Notes: generated by a model from the letters alone, not told the origin. Positions 35,540-44,941 are shown, numbered from the stretch's first letter. The stretch is DNA of 64,000 nucleotides from Microbulbifer marinus (GCF_900107725.1 NZ_FNQO01000003.1:62001-126000), one strand, 5' to 3'. Made by a program: numbers and translations.

Positions 35540-36256
35540 TTGAACCTGATCATTCTTGAAAGAGACGACTTCGTTGAGCCCGGTATTGCCAAACTGCGTG
35601 ACCGCAGACTGCTGCATATCCAGCAGGTGCACCGGGCCGCAGTCGGAGACCAGCTGCGCGTCGGCCTGCTGGATGGCAAGATTGGTACCGGCGAGGTTGT
35701 CTCCCTTAGCAGCGAATCTGTAGAACTGCGGGTGGATTTTCACAGCACGCCGCCCGCCCCCCTCCCCCTGACCCTGATTCTGGCTCTGCCGAGACCGAAA
35801 ATGCTGAAGCGGGTGATTCAGCACGTCACCGCGCTGGGAGTGAAGCGGCTTTTCCTGATCAACGCCTATCGGGTAGAGAAATCCTATTGGCAGACGCCCT
35901 GGCTGGCGGAAGAGAAGCTGTATGAACAGTGCTTGCTTGGACTGGAGCAGGCGGTCGACACGCAGATGCCACGCATCGAGCTACGCAAGCGATTCAAGCC
36001 GTTCGTGGAAGACGAACTGCCCGAGATTGCCGCCGGCACGGAGAAGCTGGTGGCACACCCGGTCACGGAGCAGCCCTGCCCTGTGGATACGCCCCATGCG
36101 ACCACTCTGGCAGTTGGGCCGGAAGGTGGGTTCATTCCCTATGAGGTGGAGAAGTTTCGGGCCGCCGGCTTCCACGCCGTTCACCTGGGGCCGCGCATCC
36201 TGCGCGTCGAGACCGTGTTGCCGGTCCTGCTGGGCCGACTCTACCCATCCCACTGA
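35540..36256 (+). CDS. rsmE: 16S rRNA (uracil1498-N3)-methyltransferase
   Basis: A 238-residue SPOUT-class methyltransferase modifying U1498 in the decoding region of 16S rRNA. The N-terminal PUA-like part (about 1-70) precedes the knotted AdoMet domain with LALPRPKMLKRVIQHVTALGV, the GPEGGF motif and LGPRILRVETVLPVLLGRL. It appears to start with TTG at 35540 (no in-frame ATG nearby; AGAGAG upstream), and this start is the least certain part. Confidence 0.93.
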   Translation: MNLIILERDDFVEPGIAKLRDRRLLHIQQVHRAAVGDQLRVGLLDGKIGTGEVVSLSSESVELRVDFHSTPPAPLPLTLILALPRPKMLKRVIQHVTALGVKRLFLINAYRVEKSYWQTPWLAEEKLYEQCLLGLEQAVDTQMPRIELRKRFKPFVEDELPEIAAGTEKLVAHPVTEQPCPVDTPHATTLAVGPEGGFIPYEVEKFRAAGFHAVHLGPRILRVETVLPVLLGRLYPSH

Positions 36257-36373
36257 GGGCTCTCCCACTGAGCCGCGAGAAATTCCCACTGCAACCAAAT
36301 GGCAACGACAAGGCGTCCGACTAGTACAGAACTACTGGTTTCCGGCACAGCCGCCAATTTGGAGCACTAAAAT

Positions 36374-36757
36374 ATGAATGAAGGCACCCTCGCCCTACTG
36401 GTCCCGTTTGCATTTTTTCTTTTGGTCGGTGTGATCGTGTGGATGATTCTGCACTTCCGCCACAAGTCCAACACCGAGACTCAGGAGACGATCCGCCTCG
36501 CCGTGGACAAAGGCAATGAACTCTCCCCGGAGCTGATCGAACAGCTGGGTAATTTCCGCGCTCACCCCAAGCGGGATGTCCGCGTCGGTACCATGTGGAT
36601 TGCGATCGCGATCGGGCTAGCGCTGATGGGCGTGTTCGTGCCGGATCCCAGCAACAGCGCCTTGCAGGGCCTACTCGCCACCGCGGCCATTCCGCTGATG
36701 ATCGGAGTCGCGTACCTGGCGATGTACCGCCTGACCGGGCGCGACAAGCAAGCCTGA
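36374..36757 (+). CDS. DUF6249-like membrane protein
   Basis: A 127-residue protein. One N-terminal helix (about 8-28) is followed by a short cytoplasmic segment with QETIRLAVDKGNELSPELIEQLG, then two helices (about 75-92, 98-117). This fits DUF6249, a small membrane family of unknown role often found near ECF sigma or LytTR genes, none of which is here. Confidence 0.75.
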   Translation: MNEGTLALLVPFAFFLLVGVIVWMILHFRHKSNTETQETIRLAVDKGNELSPELIEQLGNFRAHPKRDVRVGTMWIAIAIGLALMGVFVPDPSNSALQGLLATAAIPLMIGVAYLAMYRLTGRDKQA

Positions 36758-36847
36758 CCGGCCCTACATTCTTCAGCGCGGGCAGCACGGCAGAAGCACT
36801 TGCCTGCCCCCGCAATCCCCATGAAAAGAAATAAACCGGAACACAAA

Positions 36848-36872
36848 TAAAAAAGCCGCGTAAATACGCGGC
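36848..36872 (-). terminator. Terminator downstream of ald
   Basis: On the minus strand GCCGCGTATTTACGCGGC is followed by six T. Two more GC hairpins without T-runs (around 36882-36897 and 36910-36932) lie between it and the ald stop. Confidence 0.8.
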
Positions 36873-37028
36873 CATAATGTGGTGGCTCCCGCCACCGGGT
36901 CTCACAGAGAGGGGCGCGAAGGTGCGCCCCTGGGGGAGAAAGACTGCTCAAATAGACAAGCGCGTCACTGCATGCTTTCTCAGGTTGCAGCCGCTAGGCG
37001 GCTGCGTATTCTATCCAGCCGCAGCGCC

Positions 37029-38174
37029 TCAGGCCGCTGCGCCTTCCTCTACCGCGGACTTCTGCAGCGCCAGTTTCGGGTCGACGTATTCGTAACCCAG
37101 TACATCGGCCACCGCCTGGTAAGTCACCATGCCGGCGTGAACGTTCAGGCCTTCCAGCAGATTGGCATCGTCCAGCAGCGCCCGCTTGGCGCCCTTGTTA
37201 GCCAGGGCCACCGCGAACGGCAGAGTGGCGTTGTTCAGGGCCATGGTGGAGGTACGCGCGACACCGCCGGGCATGTTGGCCACACAGTAGTGCACCACGC
37301 CGTCTACAACGTAGGTGGGCTCCTGGTGGGTGGTCGCCTTGGAGGTTTCGAAACAACCGCCCTGGTCGATGGCTACGTCCACAACCACAGCGCCTTTCTT
37401 CATCCGGCTGATAATGTCGCGGGTCAGCAGCTTCGGAGCCGCGGCGCCCGGAATCAGTACCGCACCGATAACCAGATCCGCTTCCAGCGCGTGCTGCTCG
37501 ATCGCGTCGTTGGTGGAGTACTCAGTGCGCACGGCACCGCCGAAAATATCGTCCAGCTGACGCAGGCGCGGCAGGGAGCGGTCGAGGATGGTCACATCCG
37601 CGCCCATACCCAGGGCCATCTTGGCCGCGTTGGTACCCACTACGCCGCCACCGATAATCAGTACCTTGGCCGGGGCCACGCCGGGCACACCGCCGAGCAG
37701 TACGCCGAGGCCGCCCTGGGCTTTCTCCAGGTGGTGCGCGCCGCACTGAACGGACATACGGCCGGCAACTTCAGACATCGGCGCCAGCAGCGGCAGGCCG
37801 CCGAAGCGGTCGGTCACGGTTTCATAGGCGATACAGGTCGCACCGGACTTCACCAGCAGCTCGGTCTGCTTGGGGTCGGGCGCCAGGTGCAGGTAGGTAT
37901 ACAGCAGCTGACCGGGGCGCAGCATTTCGCATTCGTGCGGCTGCGGCTCCTTCACCTTGACGATCATATCGGCAGTGGCGAAGATCTCTTCCGGGGTATC
38001 GATGATGCGGGCACCGGCCTGCTCATACATCTCATCGGTAAAGCCGATGGCGGCACCGCCGTCTTTCTGCACGATCACTTCGTGACCGTTGCTGATGAGT
38101 TCACGGACACTCGCCGGCGTCAGGCCGATGCGGTATTCGTGGTTCTTGATCTCTTTCGGGACGCCAATCAACAT
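37029..38174 (-). CDS. ald: Alanine dehydrogenase
   Basis: A 381-residue NAD-dependent enzyme converting L-alanine to pyruvate and ammonia. Family features are the N-terminal MLIGVPKEIKNHEYRIGLTP, the substrate-site KVKEPQPHE, the catalytic His in TYLHLAPDP, the NAD-binding VLIIGGGVVGTNAAKMALGM and the closing GLNVHAGMVTYQAVA. A slightly long, Ala/Glu-rich tail (SAVEEGAAA) is unusual. It is divergent from an Lrp-family regulator, the usual arrangement for alanine-inducible ald. Confidence 0.96.
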   Translation of the reverse strand: MLIGVPKEIKNHEYRIGLTPASVRELISNGHEVIVQKDGGAAIGFTDEMYEQAGARIIDTPEEIFATADMIVKVKEPQPHECEMLRPGQLLYTYLHLAPDPKQTELLVKSGATCIAYETVTDRFGGLPLLAPMSEVAGRMSVQCGAHHLEKAQGGLGVLLGGVPGVAPAKVLIIGGGVVGTNAAKMALGMGADVTILDRSLPRLRQLDDIFGGAVRTEYSTNDAIEQHALEADLVIGAVLIPGAAAPKLLTRDIISRMKKGAVVVDVAIDQGGCFETSKATTHQEPTYVVDGVVHYCVANMPGGVARTSTMALNNATLPFAVALANKGAKRALLDDANLLEGLNVHAGMVTYQAVADVLGYEYVDPKLALQKSAVEEGAAA

Positions 38175-38303
38175 TTCTCTGCTCCTCTTGTAATTGGCTA
38201 ACGCACCGTTGCCAGACGTGGCGGTTGCGCGCCTTATCTCTGCGATTTCACCCAGTATAGGGCCGCACTTAAAGTGGATCTATGCTAGATTTCAGCCTGA
38301 GCC

Positions 38304-38316
38304 AGTGGAATCCACT
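38304..38316. promoter_or_regulatory. Palindromic candidate operator between ald and the Lrp gene
   Basis: AGTGGA-A-TCCACT is a perfect 6-1-6 inverted repeat, and a related half (AGTGGATCT) lies 30 bp to the left. Both sit in the shared ald/lrp control region (38175-38374), where an Lrp-type regulator would be expected to bind. Confidence 0.45.
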
Positions 38317-38374
38317 ATACAAGACGTCAAGTAGGCCGCTTTTTGAGCAAAGCGACCCGCCAGGAGCTATCCGT

Positions 38375-38860
38375 ATGCACAAGCGCGCCAGTGAATTGAG
38401 TACCATCGACCGCAATATCCTGCGGGTATTGCAGAAAAACGGCCGCACCAGCTATGCGGAACTGGCGCGACAGGTAGGGCTGACCGCGACCCCCTGCGTG
38501 GAACGAGTCAAGCGGCTGGAGGGCGACGGTGTCATCCAGGGCTACACGGCACTGATCAACCCGGAGTTTCTCGACGCGGCCCTGGTGGTATTCGTGCAGA
38601 TCCGCCTGAACCGCTCCGCCCAGGACGCCTTCGAGGAGTTTCGCAACGCGGTGGCCGCGCTGCCGGAAGTGCAGGAGTGCTATCTGGTATCGGGGAACTT
38701 CGACTACCTGATCAAGGCGCGGGTCGCGGATATGAGCGCCTATCGCAGGTTCTACGGCGAAACGCTGTTGACGCTGCCCGAGGTGCAGGAATGTACCAGT
38801 TACGTGGTCATGGAGCAGGTGAAGGAAACGCTGGAGGTACCGGTGCACTACAACCGTTAG
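38375..38860 (+). CDS. lrp: Lrp/AsnC-family transcriptional regulator
   Basis: A 161-residue regulator. The N-terminal HTH (about 10-60, LSTIDRNILRVLQKNGRTSYAELARQVGLT with TPCVERVKRLEGDGVI) is followed by the RAM/AsnC ligand domain (about 70-150, VFVQIRL ... VQECYLVSGNFDYLIKARV). The ATG at 38375 is set by AGGAG; the frame is open to 38282. It resembles global Lrp in length and sequence. Its position suggests it activates or represses ald in response to alanine or leucine. Confidence 0.92.
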   Translation: MHKRASELSTIDRNILRVLQKNGRTSYAELARQVGLTATPCVERVKRLEGDGVIQGYTALINPEFLDAALVVFVQIRLNRSAQDAFEEFRNAVAALPEVQECYLVSGNFDYLIKARVADMSAYRRFYGETLLTLPEVQECTSYVVMEQVKETLEVPVHYNR

Positions 38861-38873
38861 TGCAGAGAGGAAC

Positions 38874-38907
38874 CCGCGGTCGGCGCTCTATTGAACGCCG
38901 GCCGCGG
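38874..38907. terminator. GC-rich hairpin between convergent genes
   Basis: CCGCGGTCGGCG and CGCCGGCCGCGG flank a 10-nt loop between the Lrp gene and the minus-strand DUF962 gene. There is no T-run, so it may be a weak or factor-assisted terminator. Confidence 0.5.
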
Positions 38908-38912
38908 CACTA

Positions 38913-39377
38913 TCAATACTTGATGCCGAGCATGCGGTAGATAAAGCCGATCACCCAGGCGGGGCCGATCAGCAGGAACTGCAGATCCTTGAAAAACGAG
39001 GGTTTCTTGCCTTCGATATGGTGGCCGACAAACTGCAGGATCCACATCAGCACGAACAGTGCCAGCGCCGTCTGCCATACGGAGATCCCCAGGCGCTCGA
39101 CCACCGACCAGCCCCACAGGCACACGACGCTGATTGCCGCCATACCGAGGGCCAGTGAGAATGACATCGCCAGGTAAAACAGCAGCGTCGGCACCAGTGC
39201 TACCACGGCCCAGTTCAGCCAGGGGACGTCTGCCATAAACGCCGGCTGCGGAATGGCCCACAGCAGGCCGACCACGGTCGCATAGATCACCGGCACGGCG
39301 ATCCAGTGAATGGTCTTGTTGGTGGGGTTCTGGTGGCTCTCGCCGTATTCGGCGAACCACTGCTCGGCGCTGCGCAT
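38913..39377 (-). CDS. Mpo1-family (DUF962) membrane protein
   Basis: A 154-residue protein with about four hydrophobic helices. The canonical Mpo1 motifs are clear: ESHQNPTNKTIHWIAVP near residue 15 and WILQFVGHHIEGKKPSFFKDLQ near 112. The His pairs should bind Fe(II) in the 2-hydroxy-fatty-acid dioxygenase. It is a more typical member than the 110-residue relative at 6333. Without a lipid gene beside it, its role may be general alpha-oxidation of hydroxy fatty acids. Confidence 0.85.
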   Translation of the reverse strand: MRSAEQWFAEYGESHQNPTNKTIHWIAVPVIYATVVGLLWAIPQPAFMADVPWLNWAVVALVPTLLFYLAMSFSLALGMAAISVVCLWGWSVVERLGISVWQTALALFVLMWILQFVGHHIEGKKPSFFKDLQFLLIGPAWVIGFIYRMLGIKY

Positions 39378-39484
39378 TGATCTCTCCTCATCTTGTTATT
39401 GTCTGCGCTAATCATCAGTCACCGCTCGGCGACAATCAATGACCGAAAACGCCACCGCGCCCCGCGCCTTGAGGTCCTGCCCGC

Positions 39485-39997
39485 CTATCGCCGCACGTAA
39501 GCCTCCAGCTGCTGACGGTAAAGCTCAGCCATGGCCTCATCGAAACAGCAGAACACGATGCGCTGCGGCTCGCAGTCCCGATCCAGATGCTGCTGCACCT
39601 GCTCCACGGCTATCTCTACCGCCTGCTCCGGCGGATAGTCGTAGACACCGCAACTTATTGCTGGAAAGGCAATGGAATGCACATTCTCACGTCGCGCCAG
39701 CGCCAGGCACTGGCGGTAACAACTGGCCAGCAACTCGGGCTCGCCAAGATTGCCGCCCCGCCATACCGGGCCTACCGTGTGGTAGATGCGTTTTACGGGA
39801 ATGGAAAAGGCCGGGGTAGCGCGCACTTCGCCCACTGGGCAGCCGCCGATTTTGCGACAGGCTTCCAGCAAGCCGGGCCCCGCCGCGCGGTGAATGGCCC
39901 CATCTACCCCACCGCCGCCCTGCAGGTGCTGATTGGCGGCATTGACGATTACATCGACCTGTAATCGAGTGATATCACCGAGGTGGACTTCGATCAC
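39485..39997 (-). CDS. Macrodomain protein (O-acetyl-ADP-ribose deacetylase-like)
   Basis: A 170-residue single macrodomain of the YmdB/MacroD type. IVNAANQHLQGGGGVDGAIHRAAG binds ADP-ribose, with the catalytic-site Asn and Asp in NAAN and GGGVDGAI. Later come ISCGVYDYP-type AISCGVYDYPPEQA and the PVGEVRATPA segment. It hydrolyses O-acetyl-ADP-ribose and removes mono-ADP-ribose from acidic residues. Isolated gene. Confidence 0.93.
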   Translation of the reverse strand: MIEVHLGDITRLQVDVIVNAANQHLQGGGGVDGAIHRAAGPGLLEACRKIGGCPVGEVRATPAFSIPVKRIYHTVGPVWRGGNLGEPELLASCYRQCLALARRENVHSIAFPAISCGVYDYPPEQAVEIAVEQVQQHLDRDCEPQRIVFCCFDEAMAELYRQQLEAYVRR

Positions 39998-40149
39998 TCA
40001 GTATCTCCAACCGCTATTTTGAATAATTGCTGCGGGTGGAAATCCTTTTCGCTTCACAACAGTCGCACCCGCCCAGCGGGTGCGTCCAGCGCGCAGTTAT
40101 CAGCAGTTGATCCCGCTCAATCCATGCCGCAACCGTAAGCCCGCCGGAA

Positions 40150-41616
40150 TCAATCCAGCAGTTCGCGATGGCGAGCGGCTACGGCTACGGGACATTTCGT
40201 CACTGCGCTAACTATCACGATAGCAGCTGCGGAGAGGATGAAGCCCGGCAGCAGCTCGTAGATATCGAAAATCCCACCGGAAAGCTGCTTCCAGATCAGC
40301 ACGGTCAGACCGCCGACGAGCACACCGGCGATGGCACCGGGACCGGTCATGCGCGACCAGTACAGGCTGATCAGGATAGCCGGGCCAAAGGCCGCACCGA
40401 GGCCCGCCCAGGCATAGGCCACCACATCCAACACCTTGGAATCCGGGTCCATGGCCACCCATACGGCAATCAGTGACAGAACGATCACGGCCCAGCGGCC
40501 CACTTTTACCATCGCCTCCGGGCTGGTCTCGCGACCGAGCCACACATGATAGATATCCTCGGCCAGCGCGGCGGAACTAACCAGCAGCTGGGAATCGGCG
40601 GTACTCATGATCGCCGACAGAATCGCCGCCAGCAGCACGCCGGCCACCAGCGGATGGAACAGTGCCTGTACCAGTTCCATGAAAATGCGCTCGCCGTCCG
40701 GCAGAGTCTGCTGCAGTTCCAGATGGCCAAACAGGCCCACCGCCATGGCGCCGAGAAAACCGCAAAGAGACCAGACTGCGGCTACGGTCGCCGCCACCGG
40801 CACATCGTCGGGGCTACGCACCGCCTTGAAGCGCGCGAGGATATGCGGCTGCCCGAAATACCCCAGCCCCCAGGCCAGAGAACTCAGGATGGCCACGATT
40901 CCCAGCGCCTGACCGGTGTTATCGCTCATCCAGTGCGTCAACTCCGGGGCCTTCTCCTGCAATTTGACCCAGCTAGTGGCGAAACCACCTTCATCGGTGA
41001 TCACCACCAGCGGCACGATCACCAGCGCAAGACTCATCAGCAGGCCCTGAAACACATCGGTCCACGAAACCGCCAGAAAGCCGCCGAACAGGGTGTAAGA
41101 AATCACCGCCGCAGCACCGATGAATACCGCCCAGCGGTAATCCCAACCAAATACCGTCTCGAACAGCTTACCGCCGGCAATCAGCCCGGAAGCCACGTAA
41201 AACAGGAAAAACAGCAGGATAAAGATCGCACAGAGGGTGCGCAGATACGGGTGTGCCAGGTTGAAGCGGCGATGCAGATAAGCGGGCACCGTCAGGGCAT
41301 CGTCCAGCTCGTAGGTATATATGCGCAGCCGCCGTGCCATTGTGACCCAGCTCGTCACGATGCCGGTGAACAGGCCGATCGCGATCCAGCCGGACGACAG
41401 GCCCGCGACATAGGCCGCGCCGGGCAATCCCAACAACAGCCAGCCACTCATATCCGACGCCCCGGCGGACAGTGCTGCCACCGCCGGCGGCAGCGAACGG
41501 CCACCGAGGAAGTAGTCACTGGCGTCCCTGGTACGCATATACGCGTAAACACCGATAACCAGAATGAAAGCCAGGTAGGCGACGAACGTCAGGGCAATGA
41601 GCCATTGTGCGGACAT
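40150..41616 (-). CDS. putP: Sodium/proline symporter
   Basis: A 488-residue SSS-family carrier with 13 helices. FLGGRSLPPAVAALSAGASDMSGWLLLGLPGAAY near the N-terminus and the MSTADSQLLVSSAALAEDIY sodium-site helix (TM8) are PutP signatures. It imports proline with Na+ as nutrient or osmolyte. putA is not adjacent. The 41617-41822 gap upstream contains nothing else supportable. A GCACCCGC/GCGGGTGC hairpin (40064-40084) lies 3' of it. Confidence 0.94.
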   Translation of the reverse strand: MSAQWLIALTFVAYLAFILVIGVYAYMRTRDASDYFLGGRSLPPAVAALSAGASDMSGWLLLGLPGAAYVAGLSSGWIAIGLFTGIVTSWVTMARRLRIYTYELDDALTVPAYLHRRFNLAHPYLRTLCAIFILLFFLFYVASGLIAGGKLFETVFGWDYRWAVFIGAAAVISYTLFGGFLAVSWTDVFQGLLMSLALVIVPLVVITDEGGFATSWVKLQEKAPELTHWMSDNTGQALGIVAILSSLAWGLGYFGQPHILARFKAVRSPDDVPVAATVAAVWSLCGFLGAMAVGLFGHLELQQTLPDGERIFMELVQALFHPLVAGVLLAAILSAIMSTADSQLLVSSAALAEDIYHVWLGRETSPEAMVKVGRWAVIVLSLIAVWVAMDPDSKVLDVVAYAWAGLGAAFGPAILISLYWSRMTGPGAIAGVLVGGLTVLIWKQLSGGIFDIYELLPGFILSAAAIVIVSAVTKCPVAVAARHRELLD

Positions 41617-41822
41617 AGAAAATCCTTGTTCTTAGAATGAAGCAACGCCCAGCAGGGGGAATTCCGAGTCAGAAATTTGCTTATTTTTAGTGCAATATCC
41701 AGCTTCAGAATAGGGGCGGCAGCTAATATTTTGGTTTATTGCGCTTAAATCTACTAATTAGGTGGCGCCGGCTCAATCCGCAAACTACATATTGAAACAA
41801 CAAGCGGAAAAAAGACAACACT

Positions 41823-42416
41823 ATGGGTATTTGTCTGGACGAATTGCGGCTTCTGGTCATCCGTCCGACCCTCAAGCATCTGAGAGCCTGGAGCCCGGGT
41901 ATGGAAAACCTGCTCCTCGGAACCGCAGCACAGGAATCACAGCTCGGTTTCCACCTCAAACAGGGACGGCGCCACGGACTGGGAATCTATCAAATTCAAC
42001 CACATACACACCGGGAAATTTGGGACGAGTATCTTATCGATTACCCGGCCCTCGCCTCCAAGGTACGAGGTCTGGCCAGCCAGCGGGATTTCCTCGATCA
42101 CCCCCACAGCGAGCTGACCACCAATTTGCGCTATGCGACCGCCATTGCCTGGCTAATCTACCGCTCGGCGAAAATCTACAAGGTGGAAGAGACCGACGTC
42201 GCCACCATGGCGCGCCTGTGGCACCAGCATTTTCACCACGGCCCCTCTGCGTCTGCACATGACTTTGAGTGCAGCTACGCGCAGCTGGTCAATGGCGCCG
42301 ATCCTACAGATTCAGCGCCTCGATATACTGCGGCTGCTCCGCAGGCTCCTCCCCGGACTCCTCCCCATCTGGAATCCAAGAGTGCACCTGTCGCTGCATT
42401 GAATGTTCGCTCTTAG
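41823..42416 (+). CDS. Lysozyme-like / transglycosylase-fold protein, uncertain
   Basis: A 197-residue protein. [19 protein letters not shown], then [20 protein letters not shown], has the catalytic-Glu and Gly-x-x-Q-I/M layout of SLT/lysozyme-fold domains, with Glu at about residue 39. There is no signal peptide, so it may be phage-derived or act inside. The C-terminal 40 residues are Pro/Ala-rich and overlap the end of ttcA on the opposite strand by 113 bp. The tail may therefore be shorter in reality (no earlier in-frame stop exists). I cannot name a family with certainty. Confidence 0.6.
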   Translation: MGICLDELRLLVIRPTLKHLRAWSPGMENLLLGTAAQESQLGFHLKQGRRHGLGIYQIQPHTHREIWDEYLIDYPALASKVRGLASQRDFLDHPHSELTTNLRYATAIAWLIYRSAKIYKVEETDVATMARLWHQHFHHGPSASAHDFECSYAQLVNGADPTDSAPRYTAAAPQAPPRTPPHLESKSAPVAALNVRS

Positions 42417-43236
42417 CCGCCGGCGCGTCTTCGCTACGGTCGAGTTCCAGGCTTTCGAAATCGTACAGGTCGCGATCCGCCAGCTGTGACGGCGACACCC
42501 GGGTGAGCGAGGCAAAAATGTTCTCGCTGCGCCCCGGATACTTCTTGTCCCACTCCCGCACCATCTGCTTGATCGCCTGGCGCTGCAGGTTTTCCTGACT
42601 GCCGCACAGATTGCACGGAATGATCGGGAACGCCTTGTGCTCGGCAAAGCGTGCGATGTCCTCCTCACGGCAGTAGGCCAGCGGGCGAATGACGATATTG
42701 CGGCCATCGTCCGCGCGCAGCTTCGGCGGCATCGCCTTCAGGCGCCCGCCGTAGAACATGTTCAGGAACAGCGTCTCGACGATATCGTCCTTGTGGTGTC
42801 CCAGCGCCACCTTGGTCGCGCCGATTTCCTCGGCAAACCCGTACAGGGTGCCGCGACGCAGCCGCGAGCAGAGGCCGCAGGTGGTCTTACCCTCCGGCAC
42901 CACCTCTTTCACCACCGAGTAGGTGTCCTTCTCGACGATGTGGTACGGCACGCCCAGGGACTGCAGATACTCCGGCAGGATATGCTCCGGAAAGCCCGGC
43001 TGTTTCTGGTCCATGTTGACCGCTACCAGCTCGAAGTGCACCGGCGCCGTCTTCTGCAGGTTCAGCAGGATATCCAGCATCGCATAGGAGTCCTTGCCGC
43101 CGGACAGGCACACCATGATCTTGTCGCCCTCTTCGATCATATTGAAGTCGGCGATGGCGCGGCCCACATTGCGGCGCAGGCGCTTCTGCAACTTGTTGAA
43201 TTCCAGCCGCTCGCGGCGGTTTTCCAGTTCGGACAT
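42304..43236 (-). CDS. ttcA: tRNA 2-thiocytidine(32) synthetase
   Basis: A 310-residue Fe-S dependent tRNA thiolase modifying C32. The PP-loop [13 protein letters not shown] (about 46-58), the cluster-associated CxxC pairs CGLC (about 121-124) and CNLC (about 212-215), and [21 protein letters not shown] are all present. The C-terminal 35 residues are acidic and low-complexity ([13 protein letters not shown]), longer than in E. coli TtcA. They are encoded in the stretch that overlaps the convergent gene. Confidence 0.96.
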   Translation of the reverse strand: MSELENRRERLEFNKLQKRLRRNVGRAIADFNMIEEGDKIMVCLSGGKDSYAMLDILLNLQKTAPVHFELVAVNMDQKQPGFPEHILPEYLQSLGVPYHIVEKDTYSVVKEVVPEGKTTCGLCSRLRRGTLYGFAEEIGATKVALGHHKDDIVETLFLNMFYGGRLKAMPPKLRADDGRNIVIRPLAYCREEDIARFAEHKAFPIIPCNLCGSQENLQRQAIKQMVREWDKKYPGRSENIFASLTRVSPSQLADRDLYDFESLELDRSEDAPAAKSEHSMQRQVHSWIPDGEESGEEPAEQPQYIEALNL

Positions 43237-43294
43237 GGTGATTCTCTTACTACGGGACTCTGGGCCTGGGAATTGAATTAAAAGTTAATGCGAA

Positions 43295-43421
43295 GGCCCT
43301 GATGCCGGGATTCGTTTGCGGGACCTTGCGCGGCCACGGATGGCCGCGGAGAGCTTACAGGGACGTATTCACTGGGGGGCGCCTAGCCCATGTCCCGCAA
43401 ACGAATCCCGGTAGCAGGGCC
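43295..43421. repeat. 127-bp inverted-repeat element (MITE/REP-like)
   Basis: Arms of 30 bp with two mismatches: GGCCCTG-ATG-CCGGGATTCGTTTGCGGGAC (43295-43324) and its inverse ending at 43421. The inner 20 bp match perfectly. A second hairpin (GCGGCCA-CGGA-TGGCCGC) lies inside. No ORF. It fills the 260-bp gap between ttcA and the esterase gene. Confidence 0.75.
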
Positions 43422-43496
43422 GCCACGTAACCCAAACGGTGCCCACAAAGGCACCCGGACAAAGCCAAAATCAGGCCGCGATTGTACGCATTTCGA

Positions 43497-44165
43497 TCAC
43501 GGAGTACACGACTGATCGTCCACCCTCTGTTCCAGCAAGAGCTGGACGCAGGGCCAGACGTGGTCGAGCAGCGCCGGCTGGGCCTTGGCGGTGGGATGAA
43601 TGCCGTCCGTCTGCATGGCCCCATCCAGCAGTGCCACCGGCTCGAGAAAAAAGGGTACCAGGGGAATCTGCTCTGCCTCGGCCACCTTCGGATACACCGC
43701 CGCGAAGGCCTCGGTATAAGCGCGCCCATAGTTCGGCGGCATACGCATGCCTAGTAGCAGCACCTCGGCGCCCTGCTTTTCCGCCAGCCGCACCATCTGT
43801 TGCAGGTTGCGGGCTAGCGACTGCGGCGGATAGCCGCGCAGGCCGTCGTTACCGCCGAGTTCCACGATCAGCCAGCGCGGCTGATGTTCCTGCAACAGTC
43901 GCGGCAACCGCGCCAGCCCGCCGGACGACGTCTCGCCACTGATACTGGCATTGATGACTTTGACCGGCTTGTCGGCCTCTTCCAGCCGTTCGCGCAACAA
44001 CTGTACCCAGCCCTGCGCCTCATCGATGCCGTAGGCCGCACTGATACTATCCCCCAACACCAGCAGCGTATCCGCCGCGCTCGCCTGCGACTGCCCCAGC
44101 GGGACAGAAAGCAGCAGGAACAAGCCGAATCGCGCGAGCAGCTGCCGAAAAAAAACGGTCGTCAT
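43497..44165 (-). CDS. tesA: Arylesterase / acyl-CoA thioesterase I-like (TesA)
   Basis: A 222-residue periplasmic SGNH hydrolase. The signal peptide is about 1-29 (ending QSQASA). Block I VLGDSISAAYGI (nucleophile Ser), block II SGETSSGG, block III GGNDGL and the C-terminal DGIHP (Asp/His pair) complete the catalytic set. It is divergent from the ybbA-ybbP genes, the same neighbourhood as in E. coli. Confidence 0.95.
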   Translation of the reverse strand: MTTVFFRQLLARFGLFLLLSVPLGQSQASAADTLLVLGDSISAAYGIDEAQGWVQLLRERLEEADKPVKVINASISGETSSGGLARLPRLLQEHQPRWLIVELGGNDGLRGYPPQSLARNLQQMVRLAEKQGAEVLLLGMRMPPNYGRAYTEAFAAVYPKVAEAEQIPLVPFFLEPVALLDGAMQTDGIHPTAKAQPALLDHVWPCVQLLLEQRVDDQSCTP

Positions 44166-44218
44166 GTCATACTCTCCAGTTCATATCAGCGCAGTACCAG
44201 CAGAGGGAGCGAAGAAGA

Positions 44219-44941
44219 ATGTCCGCCATGCTCAGGGCCGAAAACCTGCACCACCGGGTAGCCACCAGCGAAGGGCCGCTGACCCTATTAAATAATATTT
44301 CCCTGCAGCTCGCTCGCGGCGAGAGCCTGGCCATCACCGGCGCCTCCGGCTCCGGCAAGTCGACACTGCTCGGCCTGCTCGCCGGCCTCGACAAACCCAC
44401 CGAAGGCAGGATCTGGCTCGCCGGCGAGGAAATCACTGCGATGGACGAAGAGCAGCGCGCCGCCCTGCGTGCCCGCTGCGTCGGCTTCGTATTCCAGACC
44501 TTCCAGCTGCTGCCCGGGCTCACCGCCCAGGAAAACGTCATGCTGCCGAGCGAACTGCGTGGCGAGCGCAGCGCCGCCAGCCGCGCCGCGGAATTCCTCG
44601 CCCGCGTCGGCCTGGAACACCGCCTGCACCACTACCCGCGGCAGCTGTCCGGCGGCGAACAGCAGCGGGTTGCCATTGCGCGCGCCTTCGCCAGCTTCAG
44701 CGGCGGCGACGGCATCCTGTTCGCCGACGAACCCACCGGCAGCCTCGACGCCGGCAATGGCGACAAGGTTATCGATCTGCTGTTTAAACTCAATGCCGAA
44801 TCCAATACCACCCTGGTGCTGGTCACCCACGAACAGCGCCTCGCCCAGCGCTGCGGCGCGCACCTGCGTATGGCCGCCGGCGAAATAACGGCGGCCGACT
44901 CGCTGGACGGCAATGACAACCTCTCCGAGGTGTCCATCTGA
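44219..44941 (+). CDS. ybbA: ABC transporter ATP-binding protein (YbbA-like)
   Basis: A 240-residue LolD/MacB-class ATPase: Walker A GASGSGKST, Q-loop VFQTFQLLPGL, signature LSGGEQQRVA, Walker B ILFADEPTGSLDAGNG, switch THEQ. A Glu/His variant (THEQ) at the switch is usual for the family. It overlaps the permease start by one base (ATG 44941), so both form one exporter or mechanotransmission complex. Confidence 0.94.
   Translation: MSAMLRAENLHHRVATSEGPLTLLNNISLQLARGESLAITGASGSGKSTLLGLLAGLDKPTEGRIWLAGEEITAMDEEQRAALRARCVGFVFQTFQLLPGLTAQENVMLPSELRGERSAASRAAEFLARVGLEHRLHHYPRQLSGGEQQRVAIARAFASFSGGDGILFADEPTGSLDAGNGDKVIDLLFKLNAESNTTLVLVTHEQRLAQRCGAHLRMAAGEITAADSLDGNDNLSEVSI

Noticed and set aside
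36877..36940. tRNA-like hairpins downstream of ald
   Set aside because: GGTGGCTCCCGCCACC and GGGGCGC-GCGCCCC stems do not form a cloverleaf and lack the T-loop sequence.
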